Assembly (NCBI RefSeq): GCF_003931565.1
Contig: NZ_RRYI01000007.1
Coordinates: 62,001 to 126,000 of the forward strand
Length of the DNA stretch: 64,000 nucleotides
Origin: Caulobacter sp. 602-1
GTDB taxonomy: Bacteria; Pseudomonadota; Alphaproteobacteria; Caulobacterales; Caulobacteraceae
Direction: 5' to 3'
The position numbers were made by a program, and so were the translations under genes. Below the pieces are notes generated by a model, which ran no database searches, was not told the origin of the DNA, and saw nothing but the letters and a program-made list of their open reading frames with translations. Numbering within the stretch: position 1 is the stretch's first letter; each line of letters begins with the position of its first letter. Positions 51,623-60,268 of the stretch are shown here, in pieces.

Positions 51623-52534
51623 TCAGACCTCTTCGAGTTCGAGGGAAATCAGGGCGTCTTCCGGCTGGTCCATCGAGATCGTGAACCGCTTGTAGACGCC
51701 GACGATAAGCAGGGCCGAGAAGTAGCCGCTCTCCTGGTCGTCCAGCCCAGACCACAGCGCCGGCACGGCGTTGAGGTCGTCGCGCAGCTGCAGGATCCGA
51801 TCGACGTCGGTCTTGCGACAGCGCAGGGCCTGGACGGTGCGCGGCACCGAGCGGCGCGGCACGAGGGTGGCGGTTCCGAAGTCGTCGCGGTCGATCTTCG
51901 AGAAGTTCAGAGCGTCGCTCTCGGCCTGGTGCTGCGTGGCGCCCAGATAGACCGACGAGCCCAGCACCACCCCGCCGCAGGTCACGCTCCCGTTCGCCCT
52001 GGTCAGGGTGATGGTGATGACCGCGTTCGTGTACGGCGGCAGGTCGAAGCGCGCGAACTCCTGCCGGTATCGGAAGGCGCCGTAGAAGTAGTCGTACCAG
52101 CCGCTGGTCGGCCGTTTCAGCAGGTTCGCCGAGGCGGTGTAGACGGTCGCGCCTGACACGGTCACCGTCACGGCAACGGTGTCGGCGACGATGCCGACCA
52201 CGCCGATGGCGTCCACCCGCTTGCCCGGCGTCAGCACCACCGTCAGCGGCGAGGCCGCGCTGGTTCCGGTGTTGCGCAGCAGGTCGAACATCGCCCAGCG
52301 GTTGGTCGGGCCGACGTCCAGCCACCAGGTCGCGTTGGCGACCAAAGCCGGGTCCTTGCCGACATTGCTGGCCTTCAGGCTTTCATAGACCCGGTGGCTC
52401 GTCGTGTTGATCACGCGATCGCCGACGGCGTAGGTGGTTCCGGCGCTCCAGACCGCCTCCCCCGCCGACGGTTCGGCGCAGGTGGTGCTGGTCAGGATGG
52501 CCGGCGTGATCGTGATTGGCGGTAGCGCGCGCAT
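51623..52534 (-). CDS. Distal tail / baseplate-type protein with chitin-binding-like N-terminus
   Basis: The 303-residue protein has an N-terminal AVWSAGTTYAVGDRVI stretch like the ChiC/CBM5-12 carbohydrate-binding fold. A beta-rich middle with a galactose-binding look (FARFDLPPYTNAVITITLT) and a C-terminal domain (DDFGTATLVPRRSVPRTVQALR) follow. Its position between tape measure and fibre is that of distal tail proteins. Its start overlaps the tape-measure stop as TGATG. Confidence 0.7.
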   Translation of the reverse strand: MRALPPITITPAILTSTTCAEPSAGEAVWSAGTTYAVGDRVINTTSHRVYESLKASNVGKDPALVANATWWLDVGPTNRWAMFDLLRNTGTSAASPLTVVLTPGKRVDAIGVVGIVADTVAVTVTVSGATVYTASANLLKRPTSGWYDYFYGAFRYRQEFARFDLPPYTNAVITITLTRANGSVTCGGVVLGSSVYLGATQHQAESDALNFSKIDRDDFGTATLVPRRSVPRTVQALRCRKTDVDRILQLRDDLNAVPALWSGLDDQESGYFSALLIVGVYKRFTISMDQPEDALISLELEEV

Positions 52535-55500
52535 CAGGCGGCCGCCTGGGTCTGCATGGCGCGGCCGCCCTCGGTGACATTGGTCAAGGTTCGCTCCATC
52601 TTGTCGTTGCTGGCGGCGATGCGGGCGTTGCTGGCGCGCAGGTCGGCGAGCTCGGCGCGCAGGTTCCGCAGTTCGTTGATCAGGCCCCGGTCGTTCTTCT
52701 GGTCGGCGCGCTGGACGTTCACCGCCTCGCCCGGGCTGAGGGCCAGGCCGAAGAACTTGGAATCTGGCGGACCGGAACCGCCCACCTCGAAGCTGCCGCC
52801 AGTGGCCAACCGCTTCAAGGTGTGCATGTATTCCAGCTCGCTGTACTTCTGCGGGTCTTTGGCCTTGAGGGTCTGCAGGGTCGAATATTCCTGCGTGCCG
52901 GGCTTCTCGTAGGGATTGCCGTTGGCCCAGTATTGCGGATCGCGAAGGGACTCCGCGTAGGCGGCCGCCGTGATCACCGGGTCGTAGTTGTAGAGGCCGT
53001 CCAGGGTCTTGTTGCTGGTCACCGGCGCGCCCGCGCCCGGCGTGCCGGTGTTCGGCGGACCAGTCGGCGCGCCGGGGATGGGGATCCCGCCCACCGACAC
53101 CACGCCCGCGTTGCGGGCTTGGGCGTTGGCGGCCTGCAGCGCGATGATCGCCTGCCGCACCGAGACGACGTTCGTGTTGATCTCGATCAGCCCCTGGACC
53201 GAGGCGTCCAGCGCATCGAGCTGCCGCTGAGCGATCGACACCTGGCGGTCGGCCGTATCGGCCGCCTCGTCGACGGCCGAGCGGACCAGACCGACGTCGC
53301 GCAGGTAGTCCAGGCTGGTCGAGACATAGTCGCGCGAGGCCGCCGTGAAGGCTTCGCCCTCGCTTTGCAGCCGCCCCATGGCGTCGGGGTCGCCAAGGCG
53401 GGCCATGGCCGCCGTCGACAGGAACGACTCCCGCGTCCGACGATATCGCGCGCCGGGATCGGTCCCGGCGATCGTTTCGGTCAGGCTGCCGCTGAAGGCC
53501 CGCAGTGACGCAGACAGTTCCTTGAACTTGTCCTTGGTCGCCTGAATGGCGTCCTGCTCGCGCTGATAGGCCTGGGTCAGAACATCCCGCGCGGCCGACA
53601 CCTTCTCGGCGGCGTCCTGCGCGGCCCAGGTACGCCGCATATAGTCCTGCTGCACCGCGTCCTCGACATCCGCGAGGGCCAGGTCACGCCGGATCTTCTT
53701 GGCCTGCTCGGCATAGCCTTGGGCGCCCAGGAGATCGGCCAGGGCGCCTGACCGGCTCGCCGCCATGGCCTTGTCCTTGGCCTCCTTTTCGATGGCGGCG
53801 GCGCTGGCCTCGGCCGCATCCTCCACCGCCCAAAGGGACTTGAGCAGCGGCAAAAGCGAGGCGTCCAGCGCCTTGACGGCGTCCTCCTCGGCTGTCCGGG
53901 ACTTGGCCAGCTTCTGGGCCGGTGTCATGATCAGGTCGTCGATCCGGTCCTGGATCGATTTGGCCTTGTCATCCACCGCGGACTTCGTCGTCTCAGCGGC
54001 CGTGGCGACCTTGTCGAAGGCCGGCGCCAGCGCCATCATCGCCGCGTAGAGTTCAGCGCCCTCCCTGGTCGATACATCCAGGCCAAGGACCAGATTCTTG
54101 AAGCCTTCGCGCGTCATGTTCGTCGGCAGCCGCAGCTCGGTCAGCTTGTCATTGACCGTGTCCTTCACCGGCTTCAGGCGCTCTTCGTCCGTCAGGAAGT
54201 TCTCGCCGAAGAAGGATGTCTGCTCAGTCAGGTTGTCGAGGCCGCCGACCAGATCGACCAGGCGCTCGCGGGCCGCCAGCGAGGCCACGCCGACGTCGTT
54301 GAACTTCATGCCGACCGACTTCAGCGTAGTGTCGATGACCTCGTACTGACGCGCGACGCGGACCAGGGTCTCGAAGGCCCCCTCGCCCACCTTCTGGAAC
54401 GCGGCGATGACCGGCACGGCCGCCTTGGCCATGTCGTCGCCCAGCTTGCCGAAGATCGCGTTCAGAGCCTCCTCGATCTGCGTGCCGGTCATGTCCTTGA
54501 AGGACAGCTTGCCGAGGTCGACCTTGAACTTGGCCAGAACGGACTCGACATCGGTCTCGCCCAGCGCCTTGGCGGCGTCGGCCACGCCCTTGCCCAGCGA
54601 CCTGACCAGCTTGGAGACCTGGTCGACGAAATCGGTGTCCAGCGCGCCGGTCTCTGTGATGACCTTACTCTTGTTCGAGGTGGTGATCCCGAACGCCTTC
54701 TTCTTGGTCGTTTCCAGCACCTGCTGGTAGGTCGAGCCCGAGAGCTTGCCATCCGTGATGTCGGCCAGGGTAGCGGCGTCGAACTGGATGCCCTGATCCT
54801 GCAGCGTCCGGGTCGTGGATTTCGAGAAGCCCAGGTTCGACAATGACGCCGACGCGCCGGTCTTGCCGAGGCTGAGCCCCTCGGTGCTCAGCATCCCGCC
54901 GGCCCCGAACGACCGCGCCAGCGCCGCCGCCACCGCGCCGATCTGGCCGTCGATCGACTTCAGCGACCGGACCATGTCGTTGCCGTATTCCAGGTCCTTG
55001 TTCTGATACTTCTCGGCATAGCCGAGGGCCTTTTCCAGGCTGTCGGACTTGGCCTTGGAGTCGCCGAGTGAGGAGCCGGTCCCCTGGGCGTCTTGGCGGG
55101 TCTTCATGTCGTTGACGCCGGGGACGGAGCCGCCGCCACCGCCGCTTTTCAGGCCTAGGCCGGCCAGCACGCCCACCATGGCCGCTACAACGGGAAAACC
55201 CCATGGTCCAAGGGACTCGAAGATCTTCGCCGCGCCGGCAGCCGCCGACGCCGTCGCCTTGGCGAGAGAGCCCGCCACACCCGCGGCCGTCTCCGAAGCA
55301 TGCGCCGCCGTGGCCTTGACGGAAGCGACCAGCTGCCAGGCGCGATAGGCCTTTTCGATCGTCGAAATGGCGGCGTAGCCGCTCGAATTCTCCTTAAAGA
55401 ACCCCTTCGCGGCCGTCGCCATGGAGGCGTAACCCTTGATCGCGACCTCGGTGCGCTTTTCGCTCGTGGCGCCCTCCGCGAGCTTGGCGTTTTCAATACC

Positions 55501-57291
55501 GAAATTGGCCACCGCGCCGACAAGGTCGCCCACTGCCTTCCCCGGTTTGCCGAAAGCCGCCTCGAGCTGCTTGCCAAGCTCGGGAGCCAACTTGGCCATG
55601 GCTTCGAAGTGGCCGAGGGTTTCCGCTAACGCATCCTTGAAGGGCTCCAGCGACTCGGGCTGGGGGATCGCTTTGATGACCTGGTCTTCGAGCTTCTGTG
55701 CTTTGAGCAACTCAACTTGCACAGTCTCGACACGACGCACGTCCGAGAAATCGCGAACCGAAGTCTCTGCATCCTTGCAGGCGCACGCGGCGCTGTTGGC
55801 GGACGTTCGACTGCTGTTGTTCGAAATCGTGTTGTTGGTGACATTGCTCACGACGTCGTTGTCGTTGACGCCATCCCTGCCGGCGACTTCCACCGCCTTG
55901 GGCGCCGGCCCGGCCTCCCGGATGACACGCCTGTTCCGCGCCGCCGCTACGCTCTTGACGACGTTCGCCGCCATCTGATCGTAGGCCTTACCGCCGTCGG
56001 CGGCGCCCTGGGCCGCGCCCTTGATCATGGCCTTCCCGAGAGAGGCGGCTGCGCCCGCGTACTTGTTCTCTAGCCGCCCGATCGAGACCGTGTCCAACTC
56101 GGGCAACTTGATCGGAATACCCAGCTTGGCAGCCGTCTCGTTGGCCATATGGATCAGATTGTTGACGATGCCGATCGCGGTGTTCGCCAACTTCTCAAGT
56201 GCGCCCGCCGCGATATTCACCGTCGAGATGACGAGATCCCCGATCGCCGCCGGCAGAGCACCGAAGGCCGCGCGGATGCCGCCAATGAAGCCGCCAACCA
56301 CCTGGAAGGCCGCCTTCACGGCTCCCATGATGCCGTCGATGATGCCCTGGTAGAGATTTCCGAAGAAATCCCCGACCGCCCTCAGGGCCGGCCCGACGAA
56401 GCCGACAATGGCGTCGGCGACGCTTTTCCAGACTCCCGACAGCACGTCGGCGACACCCTTCCAAGCGGCCGCCAGCACGTCACCCATGGTGACGCCCTTG
56501 TTCTTGACCCGCTCCAGCTGTTCTTCGGTGAGATGCAGCTGGTCAAGGTTCTCACCGACCGTCTTGCCGATCTGCTGCGCCGTAATGGCCACGGCCCCGA
56601 CGGCGACCGCCGCCGCCGCCGCAACGCCCGCGAGCGGCACGGCGAGCGGCTCCACCAACGGCGCCAGGCCAGCGAGCGAAGACCCGATTGCATCGACGAT
56701 CGGTGTGACCTCAGTAGCGATGCCGCCGAGCATCCCTCGGAAACCGCCACTGGCGTCACGGGCCTTGGAGAAGACATCCCAAAGCGCCGGCCCCTTGTCG
56801 ATCAAGACCTGGAGCGGATTCGTGCCTTTGCGAAGCTCCAAGACGACGTCGAGCACCGACTTGCCCAGCTTCCGAAGTTCGGACGACTGCGAAGCCGCAG
56901 CCGTCGCGCCCGAACTCCGGGCCTTGCTGACGGCCTCTTCCGTCTTGGCGGCTGTTGCAGCTGCTTGCTCCAAGCCCTTTTGGGCCTTGGCGTAGCTGTC
57001 GATCGCGGCCGCGCCCAGCACCGAAAGTCCCGCCGTTTCGACGAGCCGCTTATTCACGCCCGACAACGCTTCCTCCAACGAGCCGGCCGCCTTCGTCAGC
57101 GAAGAGATCTGCTTTTCCAGTACGGTCAGCCCCGCGAGGCTCGTCGTTGTTCGAGTGTTCAGGGCGGCCATCGCGCCGCCGGTCTTTTCAATCGCGTCTT
57201 GAAGCGACTTCTGTGCGCGCTCGTGTTTGCCCGCCGCGTCAGCCGCCGCCTTCGAGCCTTTGGCCAGTTCCTCAAGATCCTTGTCAGCCAC
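52534..57291 (-). CDS. Tail tape measure protein
   Basis: I choose the GTG at 57291 (GGGAG Shine-Dalgarno) because an upstream ATG at 57540 would overlap the preceding gene. The 1585-residue protein is Ala/Lys-rich, with long coiled coils at the N-terminus (DLEELAKGSKAAADAAGKHE), hydrophobic segments around residues 270-320 and 750-850, and helical repeats to the end. This is the tape measure of a siphovirus tail. At about 1.5 Angstrom per residue it would set a tail near 240 nm. Confidence 0.93.
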   Translation of the reverse strand: MADKDLEELAKGSKAAADAAGKHERAQKSLQDAIEKTGGAMAALNTRTTTSLAGLTVLEKQISSLTKAAGSLEEALSGVNKRLVETAGLSVLGAAAIDSYAKAQKGLEQAAATAAKTEEAVSKARSSGATAAASQSSELRKLGKSVLDVVLELRKGTNPLQVLIDKGPALWDVFSKARDASGGFRGMLGGIATEVTPIVDAIGSSLAGLAPLVEPLAVPLAGVAAAAAVAVGAVAITAQQIGKTVGENLDQLHLTEEQLERVKNKGVTMGDVLAAAWKGVADVLSGVWKSVADAIVGFVGPALRAVGDFFGNLYQGIIDGIMGAVKAAFQVVGGFIGGIRAAFGALPAAIGDLVISTVNIAAGALEKLANTAIGIVNNLIHMANETAAKLGIPIKLPELDTVSIGRLENKYAGAAASLGKAMIKGAAQGAADGGKAYDQMAANVVKSVAAARNRRVIREAGPAPKAVEVAGRDGVNDNDVVSNVTNNTISNNSSRTSANSAACACKDAETSVRDFSDVRRVETVQVELLKAQKLEDQVIKAIPQPESLEPFKDALAETLGHFEAMAKLAPELGKQLEAAFGKPGKAVGDLVGAVANFGIENAKLAEGATSEKRTEVAIKGYASMATAAKGFFKENSSGYAAISTIEKAYRAWQLVASVKATAAHASETAAGVAGSLAKATASAAAGAAKIFESLGPWGFPVVAAMVGVLAGLGLKSGGGGGSVPGVNDMKTRQDAQGTGSSLGDSKAKSDSLEKALGYAEKYQNKDLEYGNDMVRSLKSIDGQIGAVAAALARSFGAGGMLSTEGLSLGKTGASASLSNLGFSKSTTRTLQDQGIQFDAATLADITDGKLSGSTYQQVLETTKKKAFGITTSNKSKVITETGALDTDFVDQVSKLVRSLGKGVADAAKALGETDVESVLAKFKVDLGKLSFKDMTGTQIEEALNAIFGKLGDDMAKAAVPVIAAFQKVGEGAFETLVRVARQYEVIDTTLKSVGMKFNDVGVASLAARERLVDLVGGLDNLTEQTSFFGENFLTDEERLKPVKDTVNDKLTELRLPTNMTREGFKNLVLGLDVSTREGAELYAAMMALAPAFDKVATAAETTKSAVDDKAKSIQDRIDDLIMTPAQKLAKSRTAEEDAVKALDASLLPLLKSLWAVEDAAEASAAAIEKEAKDKAMAASRSGALADLLGAQGYAEQAKKIRRDLALADVEDAVQQDYMRRTWAAQDAAEKVSAARDVLTQAYQREQDAIQATKDKFKELSASLRAFSGSLTETIAGTDPGARYRRTRESFLSTAAMARLGDPDAMGRLQSEGEAFTAASRDYVSTSLDYLRDVGLVRSAVDEAADTADRQVSIAQRQLDALDASVQGLIEINTNVVSVRQAIIALQAANAQARNAGVVSVGGIPIPGAPTGPPNTGTPGAGAPVTSNKTLDGLYNYDPVITAAAYAESLRDPQYWANGNPYEKPGTQEYSTLQTLKAKDPQKYSELEYMHTLKRLATGGSFEVGGSGPPDSKFFGLALSPGEAVNVQRADQKNDRGLINELRNLRAELADLRASNARIAASNDKMERTLTNVTEGGRAMQTQAAA

Positions 57292-57303
57292 AGCGGCTCT
57301 CCC

Positions 57304-57343
57304 AAAAAGTTCGGGCCGCGCCTCCTCGCGAAGGCGCAGCCCG
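57304..57343 (-). terminator. Internal terminator between chaperone and tape-measure genes
   Basis: Read on the minus strand, arms CGGGC-T-GCGCCT and AGGCGC-G-GCCCG form a strong stem that is followed by AACTTTTT (T-run 57308-57304). It lies in the 59 bp between the chaperone stop and the tape-measure GTG. It would lower tape-measure expression relative to earlier tail genes unless read through or anti-terminated. Confidence 0.75.
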
Positions 57344-57350
57344 GTGGTGG

Positions 57351-58138
57351 TCAGCCCTTGCTGGGGGCCGTCATGGTCAGAAGGTGTTCGGCGTCGAGGG
57401 TCATGACCGCGCGCCGTTCCCAGGGCTCGAGGCGGACGCCCTCGTCGCGCTCCCAGGCCTGGATCTCCAGGCGCGAGAGGCGGGACGGACCGAAGCCGCC
57501 GGATTGGCGGGTCTGGCAGAGGTCGGCGTACCAGGCCCACAGGTGGGCCACGTGCGACGACAGCGGCGGCGGGTTGGCGAGCCGCCAGCTGGCCTCGGGG
57601 TCGCCCTGGCGAGCCAGGCTCTCAAGGTGGGTCCGCAGCGGCTCGCCGTCGTCCTGGCGCGCGGCGAGCTCGAACTGCTCGCGGGCGTAGGCGATCAGGC
57701 CGCGGACTTGCCCGGCATAAAATTTCCGAGGGTGTTCGACGCCGTGGTGATCTGCTCGGCGATCTCGGAATTGCGGCTGACCAGCCGGAAGGCGTTCTCG
57801 GCCGACCACTCCTGCTTGATGCCGCGCCAGCCCACCAGGCGGACGGCGGTCAGGCGGTGGCCGAAGGCGATGTCGTCTTCGATCGGGGTGAACTCCGCCT
57901 TCTCGGGATTGCTGCGGCCCGTCATGGCGGCGGCCACGGCCTGCTTCTTGCGGCGGTCGTTGACGAGGCGGTTGACCTCGGACTGCACCTTCTCGGACTG
58001 ACCGCCCAGCACCTGCAGGAAGACGCCGGAGCCCGAGCCGTCGGCGCGGATGTATTCGACCTCGAACGGGGTGTCGCCAGCGGCTACGGCGTCGAGGTCG
58101 TTCAGGTCGAACAGGGTTTCGGTCGAGAACTTGGTCAT
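57351..58138 (-). CDS. Tail assembly chaperone gpG-T fusion made by -1 frameshift
   Basis: The second frame (57351-57718 as used) continues the gpG frame after a -1 slip at 57719-57725, giving a 262-residue GT protein. The T part contains FELAARQDDGEPLR and a C-terminal WERDEGVRLEPWERRAVMTL segment. In lambda and HK97-type phages the G and GT proteins guide tape measure and tube assembly. The ORF alone has no good start, which supports expression by frameshift. Confidence 0.82.
57695..58138 (-). CDS. Tail assembly chaperone gpG
   Basis: The 147-residue zero-frame product runs from 58138 to the stop at 57695. It has a mixed N-terminus (FDLNDLDAVAAGDTPFEVEYI) and a helical, charged C-terminus (VNRLVNDRRKKQAVAAAM and on) typical of siphovirus tail assembly chaperones. 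It lies 89 bp downstream of the tube gene. A canonical slippery heptamer seven codons before its stop provides the GT form. Confidence 0.85.
   Translation of the reverse strand: MTKFSTETLFDLNDLDAVAAGDTPFEVEYIRADGSGSGVFLQVLGGQSEKVQSEVNRLVNDRRKKQAVAAAMTGRSNPEKAEFTPIEDDIAFGHRLTAVRLVGWRGIKQEWSAENAFRLVSRNSEIAEQITTASNTLGNFMPGKSAA
57719..57725 (-). promoter_or_regulatory. -1 ribosomal slippery heptamer A-AAT-TTT
   Basis: On the minus strand the zero-frame codons are GGA AAT TTT ATG, giving X-XXY-YYZ = A-AAT-TTT. Slipping back one base gives TAT GCC GGG and opens the T frame that runs to 57351. The arrangement is the standard one for tail chaperones. A stem GCCG-N-CGGC can form just downstream and could help stall the ribosome. 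Confidence 0.8.
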
Positions 58139-58160
58139 GGGTATGTCCTTGGAAAAGGAC

Positions 58161-58179
58161 GGCCGGGCGCGACCCGGCC
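58161..58179 (-). terminator. Hairpin after the tail tube gene
   Basis: A perfect 7-bp GC stem (GGCCGGG 58161-58167 with CCCGGCC 58173-58179) around CGCGA is followed on the minus strand by GTCCTTTTCC. Its place after the tube gene fits a partial terminator that keeps tube protein in excess over chaperone. Confidence 0.6.
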
Positions 58180-58227
58180 GCTAAGTTGAAGGGGACTTCG
58201 AGAGGGAGAGAAGAAGAACCGCGCCGG

Positions 58228-59442
58228 TTAGGCGGCGCTGTCCTGGATGGCGATGATGGTCTGGTCGGTGGCCAGGGCCGCGCCGCCGGCGCCGTTGATC
58301 TGGGCCGTGAACGGATAGGTCCGGATCACCGCCTTCTCGCCGTCGTCCGGGGTGTCGCCGGTCAGCTTGATCATCGGCAGGTTGATGACCACGAAGTCGG
58401 CGTTGGCCGTGGCGTCCTCGGTCACCGCCAGCACCAGCGAGGTGGTCGAACGGCCTTCGAAGATGGTCTGCAGGGTCACGTTGTCGAACTTGGCCGTGAA
58501 CGAGCCCGACACGGCCAGGCGACCGCGCTGGATGTCGTCGACCACGTTCGAGCCCACCACGGCGTCGCTGTGGGCGGCGTTGCCGTTGATGGTCACCTGG
58601 GCGCCGGTCACGTTGGTCACGGGAACGCCGTTGACCAGGACCACGCCGTTCACGGCCGTCAGGATGTCGGTGACCGTCTCGGCCGTCGGCGTGGTCAGCA
58701 CCTGGGCCGCGCCCAGCGTGCGAATGCGGCCGACGGTGTCGAGGCTGATGGTGGCGTTGCCGGTGGCCGGAAGGTTCAGCGCCGCCTGGCCGACTTGCTG
58801 GTCGGAATAGGCTTCCGAGCGGCCCAGGTCCGGATACCACTCCTCGAAGGTGTAGTAGTCGTTGGTGTGGCCCGACAGCGGGACCAGCGATTTCTTGCCG
58901 GTGACCGAGACCGTGGCACTGGCGATGTTGGCCTCGGCGAACATGGCCGAGCCGTTGACCACGCGCACCGTGGCGACCGTGGCCGTGAGAGCGATGATCA
59001 GCAGGTTCTTCTGGGTGTTCAGCGCGTTGAAGGCGCCGGCGGTCAGGCGGATGACGTCACCGATCTTGAAGCCGTCGGTCAGGTACGAGCCGGCCGAACG
59101 GGTCAGGGTCCAGTTCTGGCCCGAGGCGGCGACGCTGATCGTGGCGCCGGTGGCCGAGACGCCGGCCGTCATGTCCTTGCGCAGCAGCGAGCCCATAAGG
59201 GCGCCGTAGGTGCCCGGAGACAGCAGGCCGTCGATCTTGCCAGCCGGCTTGACCACGCCCAGCCCGACGCCCGTCGACTGCTGGTGGCTGACGATTTCGT
59301 TGCTTTCGAAGGTGTCCGGCGGGGCCTGGAACACCGAGCTGGTGCGGCGAACGACCTGGCCGCCCGAGCCGGCGGCGGGCGCGCCGAGGCCGGTCTGCTT
59401 CTTGTAGACGGTTTTCTTGTTGATGCCCTGGGCGACTGCCAT
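58228..59442 (-). CDS. Phage tail tube (major tail) protein
   Basis: The 404-residue protein has the beta-rich, Thr/Val-rich composition of siphovirus tube proteins. Its N-terminal segment (INKKTVYKKQTGLG, VRRTSSVFQAPPDTFES) is a common pattern in alphaproteobacterial phages, and GSFTAKFDNVTLQTIFEG near the C-terminus fits. It has two domains, the second with Ig-like insertion repeats around residues 130-190. It is separated from the tail terminator gene by 95 bp. Confidence 0.85.
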   Translation of the reverse strand: MAVAQGINKKTVYKKQTGLGAPAAGSGGQVVRRTSSVFQAPPDTFESNEIVSHQQSTGVGLGVVKPAGKIDGLLSPGTYGALMGSLLRKDMTAGVSATGATISVAASGQNWTLTRSAGSYLTDGFKIGDVIRLTAGAFNALNTQKNLLIIALTATVATVRVVNGSAMFAEANIASATVSVTGKKSLVPLSGHTNDYYTFEEWYPDLGRSEAYSDQQVGQAALNLPATGNATISLDTVGRIRTLGAAQVLTTPTAETVTDILTAVNGVVLVNGVPVTNVTGAQVTINGNAAHSDAVVGSNVVDDIQRGRLAVSGSFTAKFDNVTLQTIFEGRSTTSLVLAVTEDATANADFVVINLPMIKLTGDTPDDGEKAVIRTYPFTAQINGAGGAALATDQTIIAIQDSAA

Positions 59443-59537
59443 GGGGTCTTCTCCTGAGACGTTATCGGGATGGGTGGATCAGACGAGGCTCCCAAAGAAG
59501 GCGACCTGGGGCCTGTCCCTTCGGGCGGAGACCGCCG

Positions 59538-59942
59538 TCAGCTGGTGATCGTGGCCAGGAATGGGACCTGGACGGGGACCAGGTAGCGGTCGCCCTCCAG
59601 GATCGCGGCCAGGATGATGGGGGTGCGGGCGACCGCGGTGGTCAGGCCGTCGGACGTGAAGGCGGCGCCGCGATAGAAGGTCGAGCGCAGCTGCTCGATG
59701 CGCGCGGCGGCGTCGGCCGGACCCGCGCCCTGCGGGTAGCAGAGGGTCACCACGAACAGGCCGCCCTGCTGGAAGCTTCGGCCGTACTCGGTATTGACCG
59801 GCTCAGCGAAGGTCATGGACACACGCTGGTAGGGCGTTCCTGAAACCGGCGTGTAGTTCGTGTTCTCCCAGGCCGTGGCCAGGGCGGGGCTCATGGCGGC
59901 CAGCGCCGTCTCCAGCGCCGCGCGGATCTTCAGCACGCTCAT
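59538..59942 (-). CDS. Tail terminator / tail completion protein (DUF4128- or gpU-like)
   Basis: The 134-residue protein begins MSVLKIRAALETALAAM with an N-terminal helix, then strands (PYQRVSMTFAEPVN, GGLFVVTLCYPQG) as in tail terminator proteins. In siphoviruses this caps the tube at the head end. It is the first complete tail gene in the operon, and its ATG overlaps the stop of a small upstream ORF (ATGA). No head-tail connector precedes it. Confidence 0.75.
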   Translation of the reverse strand: MSVLKIRAALETALAAMSPALATAWENTNYTPVSGTPYQRVSMTFAEPVNTEYGRSFQQGGLFVVTLCYPQGAGPADAAARIEQLRSTFYRGAAFTSDGLTTAVARTPIILAAILEGDRYLVPVQVPFLATITS

Positions 59943-60034
59943 CGGCGGCGCTCCCTCGTCGAGGCTGGCGGGATCGAGGCGCGGGGAGGCGATCCGGAAG
60001 CCATGCGGCGCCCGGCGGCGAGGACGAGGGTCAT
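59939..60034 (-). CDS. 31-residue ORF coupled to the tail terminator gene (leader or gene remnant)
   Basis: Starting at the ATG at 60034 the minus strand codes for 31 residues rich in Arg, Pro and Ser, ending at 59939 in an ATGA overlap with the next gene. It lacks domain features. It could be a leader peptide, or the tail end of a head-tail connector gene left when a capsid module was lost. Confidence 0.4.
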   Translation of the reverse strand: MTLVLAAGRRMASGSPPRASIPPASTRERRR

Positions 60035-60067
60035 GTCGGAGGTCCCTGGATCAGCGGACGAGACGAA

Positions 60068-60099
60068 GAACCCGCCCTCCGGGGAGGAAGAGCGGGTTC
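60068..60099 (-). promoter_or_regulatory. Leader hairpin of the tail operon
   Basis: GAACCCGC (60068-60075) pairs perfectly with GCGGGTTC (60092-60099), with further CCTCC/GGAGG pairing inside. It lies between the promoter and the first ORF, followed on the minus strand by TTCGTCTCG rather than a T-run. It could be an attenuator for anti-termination control. Confidence 0.45.
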
Positions 60100-60217
60100 A
60101 CGAGGCCGACCGGCTCACGCTTCGTCGAGCGCGCCGTTTCGGAAGAACAGGAAGGTCTGGAGTTCGGTGTCTGGAGGTCTTGATCGCCGCTGAAGGCGCA
60201 TCTCCGAGACTGTTTTG

Positions 60218-60246
60218 ATTAAACCCTTCACCTTCCCGAACGTCAA
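60218..60246 (-). promoter_or_regulatory. Sigma-70-type promoter of the tail operon
   Basis: On the minus strand TTGACG (60246-60241) and TTTAAT (60223-60218) are separated by exactly 17 bp, matching the -35/-10 consensus at five of six positions each. Transcription would start near 60211 and read through the tail operon. A LexA box lies 7 bp upstream of the -35. Confidence 0.75.
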
Positions 60247-60253
60247 TCTATTT

Positions 60254-60268
60254 GTTCATGAAATGTTC
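60254..60268 (-). promoter_or_regulatory. LexA (SOS) box of the tail operon
   Basis: GTTC (60254-60257), seven bases, GTTC (60265-60268) on the plus strand is a perfect alphaproteobacterial LexA operator. It sits just upstream of the tail operon promoter and overlaps the last codons of the DUF6456-like gene. LexA cleavage after DNA damage should release the operon. Confidence 0.85.

Noticed and set aside
57291..57540. Longer tape-measure start at 57540
   Set aside because: It would overlap the chaperone T reading frame by 190 bp and the added residues are Arg/Pro-rich. The GTG at 57291 has a Shine-Dalgarno and starts a helical protein.
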